From Streptomyces sp. V3I7 (lineage in GTDB: Bacteria; Actinomycetota; Actinomycetes; Streptomycetales; Streptomycetaceae), in assembly GCF_030817495.1 (NCBI RefSeq), contig NZ_JAUSZK010000001.1:682001-746000 (forward strand): a stretch of 64,000 nt of DNA, given 5' to 3'. The notes beneath the pieces were generated by a model that was given only the letters and a program-made list of their open reading frames with translations, was not told the DNA's origin and did no database searches. The translations under genes were made by a program, and so were the position numbers. The first letter of the stretch is position 1. Each line of letters begins with the position of its first letter. Below are positions 18,366 through 26,467 of this stretch, piece by piece.

Positions 18366-19670
18366 CTATTCCCGGACCTGCCTCGGGTCGATCGGAATCT
18401 CCCGTGCCGTATTCTCGGCGCGCTCCTCGGCGCTCAACTGCCGCGCTACGGTGCCGCAGCAGCGGTCGTACTGGTTCTGCCAGTCCGCCATGAACGTGTC
18501 GTAGCTGGACCGGCCGATCAGCTTCAGGTCCGTCTCGTCGTTGTGCCAGACGCCGTTGCTCGTCCAGTTCGAGGAACCGACGAACACGAGCCTGGAGTCG
18601 GCCGCACCCGCGTAACTGCCGCTGACCATCATGTACTTGTCGTGCGTGTAGTGCAGGGCGTTGCCGTTCGCGTCGGTGCCGCGGGTGGTGTCGTGCACGT
18701 CGATATTCGGCCGGTCCTTCAGGTAGCTCTGCACGCTGTCATCGACCTGGCCGGCGGTGATAAGAATGTGGATCTTGACGCCGGTTCGTGCCAGGCTCAC
18801 CAGCTTCTTCGGCAGCTCCAGATAGTTCCGGTCGCCCGGCTGCCCGTGAGAGGTCCACTGGAACATGGCGATGTTGATCGTGGCCGGCGCCTTGATGTTG
18901 TTCAGGAAGTCGACCCAGGTGTCGCTCCCGGAGCGCGCCTTGGGCCACTGATAGGAGGGCGGGGACAGTCTCCTGGCGGCCTTGGCACTGGTGGAGTTGT
19001 AGTAGTCGGGTGCCAGCGGACCGGGGCCATTGAGCGCCCCCTTGGCCATGGCGGTGAAGTAGCGGACGTAGGAGTTGTACAGGTCGACGTTGCCCTTGAC
19101 GGTGGCGCTGCTGTTCCAAGCGGTGCTGGCCTGGGCACCGGTGGGGTTGGCGCTGCTGACGGTCACAGTCCTGTTCGCATCGCGCCCGCCGCTGAGCATG
19201 TAGTACTTCGCATGCAGGGCGGAGCCGCCGAAGTGGGACAGGCAACCGCCCGGGCACAGCGCGGCGAAGCTGGAGGCTCGCGGGTCGTTGCCCAACTCGG
19301 TGACCATCGACTGCCAGATCGCATTGTCGCTGTGAGCGTCCATCAGCGCCTTGACGATGACGCCACGCTGGTGCGCGGCGATCAGGGCGTTGGCGAAGTC
19401 CGGGCCGGGCTGTGCGCTGCTGATCGAGTACATGGCGACGCGGATGGTCTGCCCGCAGCTGGCGCTGTTGATCGATTCGATGATCGGGCCCATGATCTTC
19501 ATCTGGGCGGCGGGGTCCTCCGGGTCGTTGAAGCGCGGGCCCGGGCTGGAGGTGAACGTCCGATACTCGCAACTGAGGGGGGACTTGGCCCTCTTGACCG
19601 CGGCGTGCGCCGGTGTCAGCGACAGCACGGTGACGACCAGCGCGGTGATCAACGTGATCGTTCGCTTCAT
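18366..19670 (-). CDS. Secreted phospholipase D-like protein (PLDc_2 domains)
   Basis: The 434-residue product starts with a Sec signal peptide (MKRTITLITALVVTVLSLTP, cleavage after AHA). It contains two HxK motifs of the phospholipase D superfamily: ALHAKYYMLSGGRDANRTVT (first half) and HYTHDKYMMVSGSYAGAADS with FVGSSNWTSNG (second half), as in phosphatidylserine/cardiolipin synthase-like or nuclease-like secreted enzymes. It acts outside the cell, cutting phosphodiester bonds; the substrate (phospholipid or nucleic acid) cannot be decided. It is a single gene with a 250-base upstream region holding a 20-bp tandem duplication (19760-19799), lying between two relics of one transposase type. 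Confidence 0.85.
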   Translation of the reverse strand: MKRTITLITALVVTVLSLTPAHAAVKRAKSPLSCEYRTFTSSPGPRFNDPEDPAAQMKIMGPIIESINSASCGQTIRVAMYSISSAQPGPDFANALIAAHQRGVIVKALMDAHSDNAIWQSMVTELGNDPRASSFAALCPGGCLSHFGGSALHAKYYMLSGGRDANRTVTVSSANPTGAQASTAWNSSATVKGNVDLYNSYVRYFTAMAKGALNGPGPLAPDYYNSTSAKAARRLSPPSYQWPKARSGSDTWVDFLNNIKAPATINIAMFQWTSHGQPGDRNYLELPKKLVSLARTGVKIHILITAGQVDDSVQSYLKDRPNIDVHDTTRGTDANGNALHYTHDKYMMVSGSYAGAADSRLVFVGSSNWTSNGVWHNDETDLKLIGRSSYDTFMADWQNQYDRCCGTVARQLSAEERAENTAREIPIDPRQVRE

Positions 19671-19759
19671 GGGCGGCCTTTCGCTGGGCTGTTGATGATG
19701 AAGAGTCGGGTTGCCACGAGAGGCCCGCAGGAGCGATGCCGCCGCGAGCGGAATCTACT

Positions 19760-19799
19760 ACTGTTCCACTGATTGTTCCGCTGTTCCACTGATTGTTCC
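19760..19799. repeat. Tandem 20-bp duplication upstream of the PLD-like gene
   Basis: CTGTTCCACTGATTGTTCCG occurs twice in direct succession (19760-19779, 19780-19799), about 90 bases upstream of the start of the secreted PLD-like gene, which is read on the minus strand. Each unit holds two TGTTCC motifs. It could be a duplicated regulator site; slippage without function is the alternative. Confidence 0.75.
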
Positions 19800-19924
19800 G
19801 AAATCATCTTGCAGCCCCGCATTGCGCATCGCAAGATTCCTCAAGTGAGTGAGCGACCTTGGGGTGTTGCTCTGCTAGCCTCGCGCTTTCATGAAGCGGG
19901 CTGTCTGATGAATGGTCAGGCAAG

Positions 19925-20060
19925 CGAAAAGTGAGCCTTTTTCCATCCTCATCCGGGTGGTCGCGCATCGCAGTTTGCGAAGGAGCCACCAGGACTTGAA
20001 GGTGGCGATGGCCTGCCCGACGAGTGCTCTCTGGACCGCCACGACTTCTTCAGTCGTGCG
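19925..20060 (-). pseudogene. DDE_Tnp_4 transposase, C-terminal remnant (second copy)
   Basis: The minus strand reads ALVGQAIATFKSWWLLRKLR then CATTRMRMEKGSLF, the same transposase tail as at 18097-18240 but with a deletion before the stop. It shares with the first copy the terminal segment AAGTGAGCCTTTTTCC (19926; 18078 in the other), suggesting both ended in the same element terminus. Confidence 0.55.
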
Positions 20061-20096
20061 ACGCCGCGCTCGACCGGCGCGCCCGTGCTATGCGGT

Positions 20097-20477
20097 TCAC
20101 AGGGCCTCGCCGCTCCTCGATGACAAGGGCGCCCAGGTGTACCAGACGCGCACGCCGTGGTCGTGGAGCCAGGCGGTCTCGCGGTGCCGGAGTTCATGCG
20201 CGGACTCCGGGGCGATGGCGCTGGGCCAGCGGACGAGTACAGCGGTGACGTGGCCTGTCTGAACCAGCTGGCGCACACGCCGCCAGCCTCTGCGCTGGGC
20301 CGGGTCGGGCTCACCGTACGTGTCGGTGACGACCTCGGCGATCGTCAGTCCGCGCTCCCGGGCGAACGCGTGGCCTTCTGTCCGCGCGCACTGCGTGGCC
20401 GCCCCGGGCGCGCCCGGGGCTCGGTCGGCGCATACGTACAACACAACAGGAGAAGCGGTTTCGCCGTGGGGGGTCAT
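20097..20477 (-). CDS. Small resolvase-like (serine recombinase N-terminal-like) protein
   Basis: The 126-residue protein has the alpha/beta pattern of the serine recombinase N-terminal domain: VVLYVCADRAPGAPGAATQC, AFARERGLTIAEVVTDTYGE, GWRRVRQLVQTGHVTAVLVR and ETAWLHDHGVRVWYTW. The catalytic serine (YxRxS) is replaced, since the sequence reads YVCADR, and there is no DNA-binding domain. Such truncated, probably inactive resolvase-like proteins recur in Streptomyces next to regulatory genes. A regulatory or structural role is more likely than recombination. No clear partner; it is followed upstream by the ATPase gene in the same orientation with a 208-base gap. Confidence 0.65.
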   Translation of the reverse strand: MTPHGETASPVVLYVCADRAPGAPGAATQCARTEGHAFARERGLTIAEVVTDTYGEPDPAQRRGWRRVRQLVQTGHVTAVLVRWPSAIAPESAHELRHRETAWLHDHGVRVWYTWAPLSSRSGEAL

Positions 20478-20685
20478 GGGCGCCTTCTGTAAGTGGATCG
20501 AGGAGAAGGGATTCCTCGCAGCGCGAAGGGGACGTAGCGGGGCCGTGCGGTGTCGACTGCGTTTCTGCCGTTGGACGGGGCAACAGGTCTGGTCCGGTGC
20601 ACAGTCGGCCGGGCGTGGCCACGTTGCGTCCGGGCTGTCGCTGCCGGGCGAGCGCCATATTCAGCGCCGACGGGTGCCCATGGCA

Positions 20686-21168
20686 TCAGGGATAGGCCGT
20701 CAACTCTGCCCAGACAACCTTTCCTTCGGCCCGCGTCGAGCATGCGGAGCCCCAGCGGTCGGCAAGTTGCTGGACGAGGAACAGGCCCCGCCCGCTCTCC
20801 TGGCCGGGGCCGGCGTGATACTCGGGCGGGCTGACCGGGGTGCGGCCGTCATCGTGGAGTTCGATACGCAGGCGCCGCTCGTCGCCGGTCAGCGTGAGGC
20901 CACACAGGACATGACCGCTGTCGGTGTGGAGTACAGCGTTCGTGGTCAGCTCGGAGACCAGCAGCACCGCGTCGCAGCAGGTGTCGCCGGGCACCTTCCA
21001 GGCACGGAGCCGGTCGCGCACGGTGTCGCGGGCGGATCTCACGCTGGTGCGCAGGGCGGGCAGGCCGAACCAGTACTCCCGACGAGGCACGGTCGTGGCT
21101 AAGGCGGGAGCCGGGGCCGGGGCTGAGGCCGGGGCTGAGGCCGGGGCTGAGGGCGTGGGCAGAGTCAC
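20686..21168 (-). CDS. ATP-binding protein of the anti-sigma factor (RsbW-like) type
   Basis: The protein has a GHKL/HATPase fold: LLVSELTTNAVLHTDSG (N box), ELHDDGRTPVSPPE (G1 box) and ESGRGLFLVQQLADRWG (G2 box). In Streptomyces such proteins are numerous and are thought to act as anti-sigma factors or kinases of anti-anti-sigma factors. The open frame starts at 21351, but GTG at 21168 has GGAAGG upstream and gives the usual length of 160 residues. Just after this start a Ser-Ala-Pro-Ala repeat is encoded by the 12-bp repeat at 21117-21152. It is divergent from the XRE/DUF5753 gene, an arrangement often seen at whiJ-like loci, and probably shares control with it. Confidence 0.8.
   Translation of the reverse strand: MTLPTPSAPASAPASAPAPAPALATTVPRREYWFGLPALRTSVRSARDTVRDRLRAWKVPGDTCCDAVLLVSELTTNAVLHTDSGHVLCGLTLTGDERRLRIELHDDGRTPVSPPEYHAGPGQESGRGLFLVQQLADRWGSACSTRAEGKVVWAELTAYP
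21117..21152. repeat. 12-bp tandem repeat within the ATPase gene
   Basis: CCGGGGCTGAGG is present three times in a row. On the minus strand it encodes the Ser-Ala-Pro-Ala repeats at the N-terminus of the ATPase. Its in-frame unit length means copy-number change would not break the gene. Confidence 0.8.
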
Positions 21169-21486
21169 GGATGTCGCCTTCCAGTGCCTTCTCGGGGGGT
21201 GGGCGCAATGTGGGGATGCGGGCTCCAGCTCGAGCGGTGAGAGGCGTATGACGAGGCGGGCGTCCTGCGGTTGGGGTGCCGACGACGGCATCGGCATCAC
21301 GTGTCCCGCCCGGGCCGGATGCCGCGTCAGAGCTGTGACTTGACCGCTCACATGTCAACTATGCGCGTGATCGCGCTCACGCTGCAACCGACTCCCTGAT
21401 AATTTCAGCAGCGCGGGTATCACTCTGGCGTCAACATCAAGTCACTGTCAGGATGGCGTTGTTGACTGCCCCTCAGGAGGTTGGGC

Positions 21487-22353
21487 GTGAGCGAAGCCCG
21501 TTCCAGCACCAGCGCACCGACCGTCCTGCGCATGATCCTCGGCCGTCGGCTGCAGGACATGCGGCGGGACGCCGGCGCCTCGCTGGAGGACGCGGCAAAA
21601 GCCCTGCGCGTGAAGACCCTGACGATCCGCCGGCTGGAAAAGGCCGAGGTCGCGCTGAAGCCTCTCTACGTGGAGAAGCTCCTGGAGACCTACGGGGCGG
21701 ACCGCCAGGTGATCGACGAGTTCGTCGACCTGGCCGAACAGGCCAACGAGCCCGGCTGGTGGCACTCCTACCGCGACGCCGTCCCCAGCTGGTTCACCGC
21801 CTACGTCAGCCTGGAGACCAGCGCCAAGACCCTGCGCACCTATGAACCCCAGTACGTCACCGGCCTTCTGCAGACCCCCGACTACGCCCGCGCCGTACTG
21901 CGCGGCGGGTTGCCGAACGGCAGCGAGGAGGAGCTCGCGCGCCGTGTGGAGCTGCGGCTGCGCCGCCAGAGCCTGCTGGAGCGGGAGGACGCCCCCACGT
22001 TGTGGGTGGTCATGGAGGAAGCCGTCCTGCACAGGGAGGTGGGCAGCCCGGACGTGATGCGGGAGCAGATCGAGCGGCTCCTGGACGTGTCCGAGCTCGC
22101 GCACGTCAGCCTCGACGTCGTGCCCTTCGCCGCGGGTGCGCATTTCGGGGCGTGTGCCCCGTTCACTTATTTCCGGTTTGAGGAACCCGAACTCCCCGAC
22201 ATCGTCTACAGCGAACTTCTGTCCGCCTCGGTCTACCTGGACCAGCGCCCGGACGTCGTCGCCCATCTCGAGGCGCATTCCCGTATGGCGCTGCTGACGT
22301 CGTCGGAGGACAGCAGGGTGCTCTTGAACCGCATGCGCAAGGAGTACTCGTGA
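21487..22353 (+). CDS. XRE-family regulator with DUF5753 domain (WhiJ-like)
   Basis: The protein of 288 residues has an N-terminal HTH_XRE domain (MILGRRLQDMRRDAGASLED, AAKALRVKTLTIRRLEKAE) and a C-terminal DUF5753 domain (YEPQYVTGLLQTPDYARAVL, LRLRRQSLLEREDAPTLWVV, HVSLDVVPFAAGAHFGACAP). Such WhiJ-like proteins control development and antibiotic production together with a neighbouring DUF397 protein. The GTG at 21487 was chosen because AGGAGG ends 6 bases upstream; the TTG at 21481 would touch that site. The stop overlaps the DUF397 start by 4 bases (GTGA), so the two are translationally coupled. Confidence 0.9.
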   Translation: MSEARSSTSAPTVLRMILGRRLQDMRRDAGASLEDAAKALRVKTLTIRRLEKAEVALKPLYVEKLLETYGADRQVIDEFVDLAEQANEPGWWHSYRDAVPSWFTAYVSLETSAKTLRTYEPQYVTGLLQTPDYARAVLRGGLPNGSEEELARRVELRLRRQSLLEREDAPTLWVVMEEAVLHREVGSPDVMREQIERLLDVSELAHVSLDVVPFAAGAHFGACAPFTYFRFEEPELPDIVYSELLSASVYLDQRPDVVAHLEAHSRMALLTSSEDSRVLLNRMRKEYS

Positions 22354-22601
22354 CATTCACAGACGAGGGCGTCTACAACGGCATGCCGGCCCGCGACCTC
22401 GGGGAACAGGGCTGGGAGCGCCCCTGGAGCGGACCGAACGGCGGTCAGTGCGTCGAGACGAAACTACTCGCCGACGGCCGCGTGGCCGTACGGCAGTCGA
22501 CCGACCCGGCCGGGCCGGCGCTGATCTACGCGCCGGAGGAGATCGCCGCGTTCGTCCGCGGGGTCAAAGAGGGCCTGGCCGATCACTTGGTCGCCGGGTG
22601 A
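22350..22601 (+). CDS. DUF397 domain protein
   Basis: The 83-residue acidic protein has the DUF397 signature: SGPNGGQCVETKLLADGRVA, VRQSTDPAGPALIYAPEEIA and AFVRGVKEGLADHL. It belongs with the WhiJ-like regulator upstream (4-base overlap). In known pairs the DUF397 protein binds or modulates the DUF5753 regulator, and some pairs have been discussed as toxin-antitoxin-like. The start is GTG at 22350. Confidence 0.9.
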   Translation: MTFTDEGVYNGMPARDLGEQGWERPWSGPNGGQCVETKLLADGRVAVRQSTDPAGPALIYAPEEIAAFVRGVKEGLADHLVAG

Positions 22602-22682
22602 CCGACGGCAAACAGGTGGGACGACGACACCGGTCCCGCTCCTGGCCTGCGGGCCGACAGACACACGCGTGAAGGGGAGAAC

Positions 22683-23498
22683 ATGACCACCAGGCAGGCC
22701 GGCCGGGATCTCGACACGAGCAAGGCGCACTCGGCCCGGATGTACGACTACTTCCTCGGCGGCAAGGACCACTTCGAGATCGACAAGGAGGCGGCCCTGG
22801 TCGCCGCCGAAGCCCACCCCGGTATCTATGTGACCGCCCGCGAGAACCGGGCGTTCATGCACCGGGCCACCCGGGTCCTGGCGCAGGAGCACGGCATCCG
22901 CCAGTGGCTCGACATCGGCACGGGTATCCCGACCGAGCCCAACCTGCACCAGGTCGCTCAGTCCGTCGCGCTCGATGCCCGCGTCGTGTACGCCGACAAC
23001 GACCCCCTCGTCCTGAAGTACGCCGAACGCCTCATGCGCAGCACGGCGCAGGGACGCACGGCCTACGTCGAAGCCGACGCCACAGACCCCGATGCGCTGA
23101 TGAGCGCGGTGGAGGCCTCGGAGGTCCTGGACTTCGACCAGCCCTTCGCCCTCTCCCTCAACGCGCTCATGCACTTCATCACCGACCCGCACGACCCGTA
23201 CGCCATCGTGCGCCGGCTGCTCGACCCGCTCCCGGTGGGCAGCGCCCTCGCCATGAACCACTGCACGCCCGACTTCGACCCCGTCACCTGGAACAAGGTC
23301 GCGGAGGTCTACACCAAGTCCGGTTCTCCGGTGCAGTTCCGTTCGCACAGCGACGTCCGCCGTTTCTTCGACGGACTCGACCTGATCGACCCCGGCATCG
23401 TGTGCTGCCACCGCTGGCGTCCCGCCGGACCGACCGACGGGACGGAGCCCACGGACGCCCAGATCAGCCTGTTGGCGGGCGTGGGCATCAAACGCTAG
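22683..23498 (+). CDS. SAM-dependent methyltransferase (DUF574/Methyltransf_19 family)
   Basis: The 271-residue protein matches the actinobacterial DUF574 family: SKAHSARMYDYFLGGKDHFE near the N-terminus, the SAM-binding motif QWLDIGTGIPTEPN, VVYADNDPLVLKYAERLM, and FALSLNALMHFITDPHDPY. These proteins often lie next to WhiJ/DUF397 loci, as here, 81 bases downstream. Substrates are unknown. AGGGGAG lies about 5 bases upstream of the ATG. It may be co-transcribed with the regulator pair. Confidence 0.9.
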   Translation: MTTRQAGRDLDTSKAHSARMYDYFLGGKDHFEIDKEAALVAAEAHPGIYVTARENRAFMHRATRVLAQEHGIRQWLDIGTGIPTEPNLHQVAQSVALDARVVYADNDPLVLKYAERLMRSTAQGRTAYVEADATDPDALMSAVEASEVLDFDQPFALSLNALMHFITDPHDPYAIVRRLLDPLPVGSALAMNHCTPDFDPVTWNKVAEVYTKSGSPVQFRSHSDVRRFFDGLDLIDPGIVCCHRWRPAGPTDGTEPTDAQISLLAGVGIKR

Positions 23499-23630
23499 CC
23501 GGGGGCCGTCCGCGGCCGAATTCGACAAGATCAAGACGGTTCGCGTGCACGCCATGCCGCAGGAGGGGGCGGCAGTGTCCCGCCACGATGTGAAGCCGCC
23601 GTCCACCGTTCGTCCCGGCCTTGCTTCACC

Positions 23631-23666
23631 TATCGAAATTCGATAGATTCCCATCGCAATTCGATG
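23631..23666. promoter_or_regulatory. Two palindromic operator-like sites
   Basis: TATCGAAATTCGATA (23631-23645) and CATCGCAATTCGATG (23652-23666) are palindromes whose centres are 21 bp apart, two helical turns, just upstream of the DUF2975 gene. The spacing suggests two regulator dimers bound side by side. The small XRE protein encoded downstream is the obvious candidate (autoregulation), by inference only. Confidence 0.55.
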
Positions 23667-23678
23667 GAAGGATGGGGC

Positions 23679-24170
23679 ATGGGAAAGCTGACAGTGGGTG
23701 CGCTGCGCGCTGTGCTCGTGGTGGTGCTCACCGGCACCGTGTTCGTACAGGCATTGATGGTGTGGGCGTTGGTCACCGGGAGCGATCCGGAGGACGGGTC
23801 GCTCCCGCTGACCCCGCTGCGCGTGGTCACGATCCTGGGCATGGTGGCGGTCCAGGTCGCCCTGGTCTGCGTATGGCGGCTGGTGACGATGGTGCGACGC
23901 GGAACCGTGTTCTCCCACGCCGCCTTCCGGTACGTGGACGGCGTGATCGGCGCGATCGTGGCGGCTGCCCTCGTGTGGTTCGCGGTCACGGTCCTCAATG
24001 CGCCCGGCCAGCGGGCCGACCCGGGCGTCACCCTCATCATGGGCGGGGTCGGCGTGGCCATCCTGGGAGTCGCGCTCATCGTGCTCGTGCTGCGGATGCT
24101 GCTCGCCCAGGCCGTGGCGCGCGACGTCGAAGCGGCGCGGATGCAGGCCGAGTTGGACGAGGTGATCTGA
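23679..24170 (+). CDS. DUF2975 family membrane protein
   Basis: The product of 163 residues has four predicted membrane helices (AVLVVVLTGTVFVQALMVWA; VVTILGMVAVQVALVCVWRL; VIGAIVAAALVWFAVTVL; LIMGGVGVAILGVALIVLVL) and the DUF2975 loop RRGTVFSHAAFRYVDGVIGA. ATG at 23679 is preferred over ATG 23664 because GGAAGGA lies correctly upstream of it, and the second palindrome overlaps the earlier ATG. The stop overlaps the start of the XRE gene, so the two form an operon, as DUF2975/XRE (YozG-like) pairs do in many Gram-positive bacteria. Function unknown. Confidence 0.9.
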   Translation: MGKLTVGALRAVLVVVLTGTVFVQALMVWALVTGSDPEDGSLPLTPLRVVTILGMVAVQVALVCVWRLVTMVRRGTVFSHAAFRYVDGVIGAIVAAALVWFAVTVLNAPGQRADPGVTLIMGGVGVAILGVALIVLVLRMLLAQAVARDVEAARMQAELDEVI

Positions 24171-24391
24171 TGCCGATCGCCGTCGACATCGACGTGATGC
24201 TGGCCAGGCGGAAGATGTCCGTGGGCGAACTCGCGGACCGCGTAGGGATCACGCCCGCCAACCTCGCGGTACTCAAGAACGGCCGCGCCAAGGCGGTGCG
24301 CTTCGCCACGCTCGCCGCGCTCTGCGAGGTGCTCCAGTGCCAGCCGGGCGACCTGCTGCGCTGGGAGGCAGAGGACACCGAGGACGAGTGA
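24170..24391 (+). CDS. Small XRE-family regulator (YozG/HTH_26 type)
   Basis: The 73-residue protein is a single helix-turn-helix: MLARRKMSVGELADRVGITP, ANLAVLKNGRAKAVRFATLA, ALCEVLQCQPGDLLRWE. The start ATG at 24170 overlaps the TGA of the DUF2975 gene by one base (TGATG). In such pairs the small regulator is thought to control its own operon; the palindromes at 23631-23666 are the likely target. Confidence 0.9.
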   Translation: MPIAVDIDVMLARRKMSVGELADRVGITPANLAVLKNGRAKAVRFATLAALCEVLQCQPGDLLRWEAEDTEDE

Positions 24392-24489
24392 ACCGAGCCC
24401 GCCGACGCGTCATCGCCGATCCCGCCCGCCTTTGACCAACTCCGCGAGCATCCGGGAGCCGTGCCCGAGGGGATCCCGGGACTGCCGAG

Positions 24490-24836
24490 GTGCCCCACCC
24501 TCACCATCCGCGCGGCGTACAGAACGCCCTGGTCGTCGTGCTCGCGCTGACCGCCTGCGCGGTTCTGGCCGCAGCGACCTCCCTGCCGGCGATGGACGAG
24601 TGGATCACCGACCCGCCGCCGTCCGTCCAGAAACGCTCCCGCTCTGCGGGCAACGAAACGGCAGTCGCCGAACCCTCCACGAACCGCAGCCCGTCCGGGC
24701 CGCCCTCCGGCAGACCCGGCGCCCCTGTCCCGGCGTCGCACAGGGCTTCGCGGAGGCCCTGTGCGGTGGCGCCCTGCCCGCGAGCCTCCGGCGCCGCCCT
24801 GCGGCAGCGTCCGCGCCGCCGGGGTGCGCGGGCTAG
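24490..24836 (+). pseudogene. Possible membrane-anchored hypothetical protein cut by IS701
   Basis: A GTG-started frame with genome-like codon use encodes one hydrophobic segment (ALVVVLALTACAVLAAATSL) followed by a Pro/Ser/Arg-rich tail. It runs into the left end of the IS701 element without a stop, so if it is a gene its 3' end has been cut off. No family was recognised and no ribosome binding site is evident. Confidence 0.3.
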
Positions 24837-26245
24837 TAGTGCTTCGTTAGGTTCTGCTTCTGTCTCTGCGGCTGTTTCTTGGCAGGGTTCGGCCGCAGGT
24901 GGTGCAGGTGCCGGTCCAGCACTTCAGCAGGTCCTGGAGTGTGTCGAGGACCTGGTAGAGGGTCAGGCCGGCGTCTGGGCTTTTGGGTCGAGCCGCCTGA
25001 GGGTGAGGAAGGCCTGGGCTGCGGTGACGAGGGTGACGTGGTGGTGCCAGCCGCGCCAGGTGCGGCCCTCGAAGTGGTCCAGGCCCAGGCCATGCTTGAG
25101 TTCGCGGTAGTCGTGCTCGATCCGCCAGCGCATCTTCGCCCACCGCACCAGGTCGGCGATCGGGGTGCTGGCGGGCAGGTTGCTCATCCAGTAGCCGGTC
25201 GGCTCCGACGCGTCTTCGGGCTGCTCGACAAGCAGGGTCCGCAGCGGCAGCACTCCGTCCCAGCGGCTGCGTCCGCCAGCCTGTTCCTGCGCGGTGCGGA
25301 TGGCTTCCTTTCCCGACGGCCGCACTTTCAGCATGGCGAAACGCGAGGTCATCGCGCCTTTGCTGCCCTGCCGCCATGTGACCTCCTCGAAGCGGGTACC
25401 GGCGTCGATGAGGTCGGGCAGGGGCCGGGCAGGCCCGCGGTAACGGGGCAGGGTGGGCGGCCCCAGCCCGCCATAGGCAGGCTGAGACGGCTCAGCCGTC
25501 GCAGGCCGAGCGATCTCCTTGGGATCCACCGCCATCACGTAGGACCAGCCGCGTTCCTCCAGCGCGAGCCGGAAGGAGACGCTGCGGCCATAGCCTGCGT
25601 CCGCCACGATCACCGGCACCACCAGCCCCTGGCCGGCGAGCCGGTCCAGCAGGCCGAGTGCCAGACGTGTCTTGGACGCGTGCTCGACCTCGTCGGGCAC
25701 CCCGGCCCGTCGGCGCCGCAGCTGGTCCCCCGCCCATTCCTCGGGCAGGAACAACTCCCACTCCAGCGGGCACGAGGCGGTGTCGGTGGCCGCGTGGACA
25801 CTGACCGCGACCTGGCAGTTGGCCCGCTTGCCCAACGCTCCGCAGTACTGCCGGGCCACCCCGACCGACGCGGTGCCGCACTTGGGAAACGACACGTCGT
25901 CGACCACCCACACATCGGGAGCGATCACCTTGCACAGCCGCTCGGCGATCCGCCGCCGCACCGGCGACCACTCCCACGGCGATTGGTTCACGAACTGCTG
26001 CAGGGCCTGCATGTTCCCGTCCGGCAGCCGTTCCGCCATCGGCTGGACCGACTTCCGGCGGCCGTCCAGCATCAGACCCCGCAGATAACACTCGCCCCAG
26101 CGGCGTTGATCCCGCCGCGGCACCGACCCGAACACATCGGCGACGAACTCCGCTAACTCACCCCGGAGCCGTTCCACTTCCCTCAACCTCATACCGGAAA
26201 GGCTGCCCACCACCAGACGAGATCACCCGACGTAACGAAGCACTA
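24837..26245. mobile_element. IS701-family insertion sequence
   Basis: Inverted ends TAGTGCTTCGTTA (24837) and TAACGAAGCACTA (26245) enclose one transposase gene. CTAG lies on both sides (24833-24836, 26246-26249), the 4-bp duplication expected for IS701. The right CTAG is at the same time the left flank of the short element at 26250. Confidence 0.85.
24963..26213 (-). CDS. IS701-family transposase
   Basis: The 416-residue protein has the IS701 DDE architecture: APDVWVVDDVSFPKCGTASV (first Asp), GLVVPVIVADAGYGRSVSFR (second Asp) and KMRWRIEHDYRELKHGLGLD (Glu). The N-terminal domain reads LRGLMLDGRRKSVQPMAERL. Length and motifs are complete. The start is GTG at 26213 with an in-frame ATG at 26192 as alternative. 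The copy appears functional. Confidence 0.9.
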   Translation of the reverse strand: MVGSLSGMRLREVERLRGELAEFVADVFGSVPRRDQRRWGECYLRGLMLDGRRKSVQPMAERLPDGNMQALQQFVNQSPWEWSPVRRRIAERLCKVIAPDVWVVDDVSFPKCGTASVGVARQYCGALGKRANCQVAVSVHAATDTASCPLEWELFLPEEWAGDQLRRRRAGVPDEVEHASKTRLALGLLDRLAGQGLVVPVIVADAGYGRSVSFRLALEERGWSYVMAVDPKEIARPATAEPSQPAYGGLGPPTLPRYRGPARPLPDLIDAGTRFEEVTWRQGSKGAMTSRFAMLKVRPSGKEAIRTAQEQAGGRSRWDGVLPLRTLLVEQPEDASEPTGYWMSNLPASTPIADLVRWAKMRWRIEHDYRELKHGLGLDHFEGRTWRGWHHHVTLVTAAQAFLTLRRLDPKAQTPA

Positions 26246-26249
26246 CTAG

Positions 26250-26467
26250 GGCCTGTCGTTTGGATCATCCCGGCGTCGCGGGGCCTGGCACGCACATCTG
26301 CCGCGTTGTCGTCGGTTGCCAACTCCCCCACCCTCGGCTCCGCTCGCGCGGGGGCACCCCCATCGCGTTGACGCCCTCCTCCGCCTTGCAGCTGCACGCA
26401 CCAGACCCCACTCGGGTCGGTCGAGAAGTACCGCACCTCACAGCCAGCCTGATCCAAACGACAAACC
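26250..26467. mobile_element. MITE-like non-autonomous element with CTAG flanks
   Basis: This 218-bp segment is bounded by inverted repeats GGCCTGTCGTTTGGATCA and TGATCCAAACGACAAACC (two mismatches) and flanked by CTAG at 26246-26249 and 26468-26471. No transposase or other gene fits inside. The right CTAG supplies the TAG stop codon (read on the minus strand) of the carboxylic acid reductase gene, so the element sits exactly at that gene's end. The IS701 element seems to have later entered its left CTAG. Confidence 0.75.

Noticed and set aside
18222..19772. 516-codon plus-strand frame opposite the PLD-like gene
   Set aside because: Antisense shadow; the minus-strand gene has a signal peptide and both HxK motifs.
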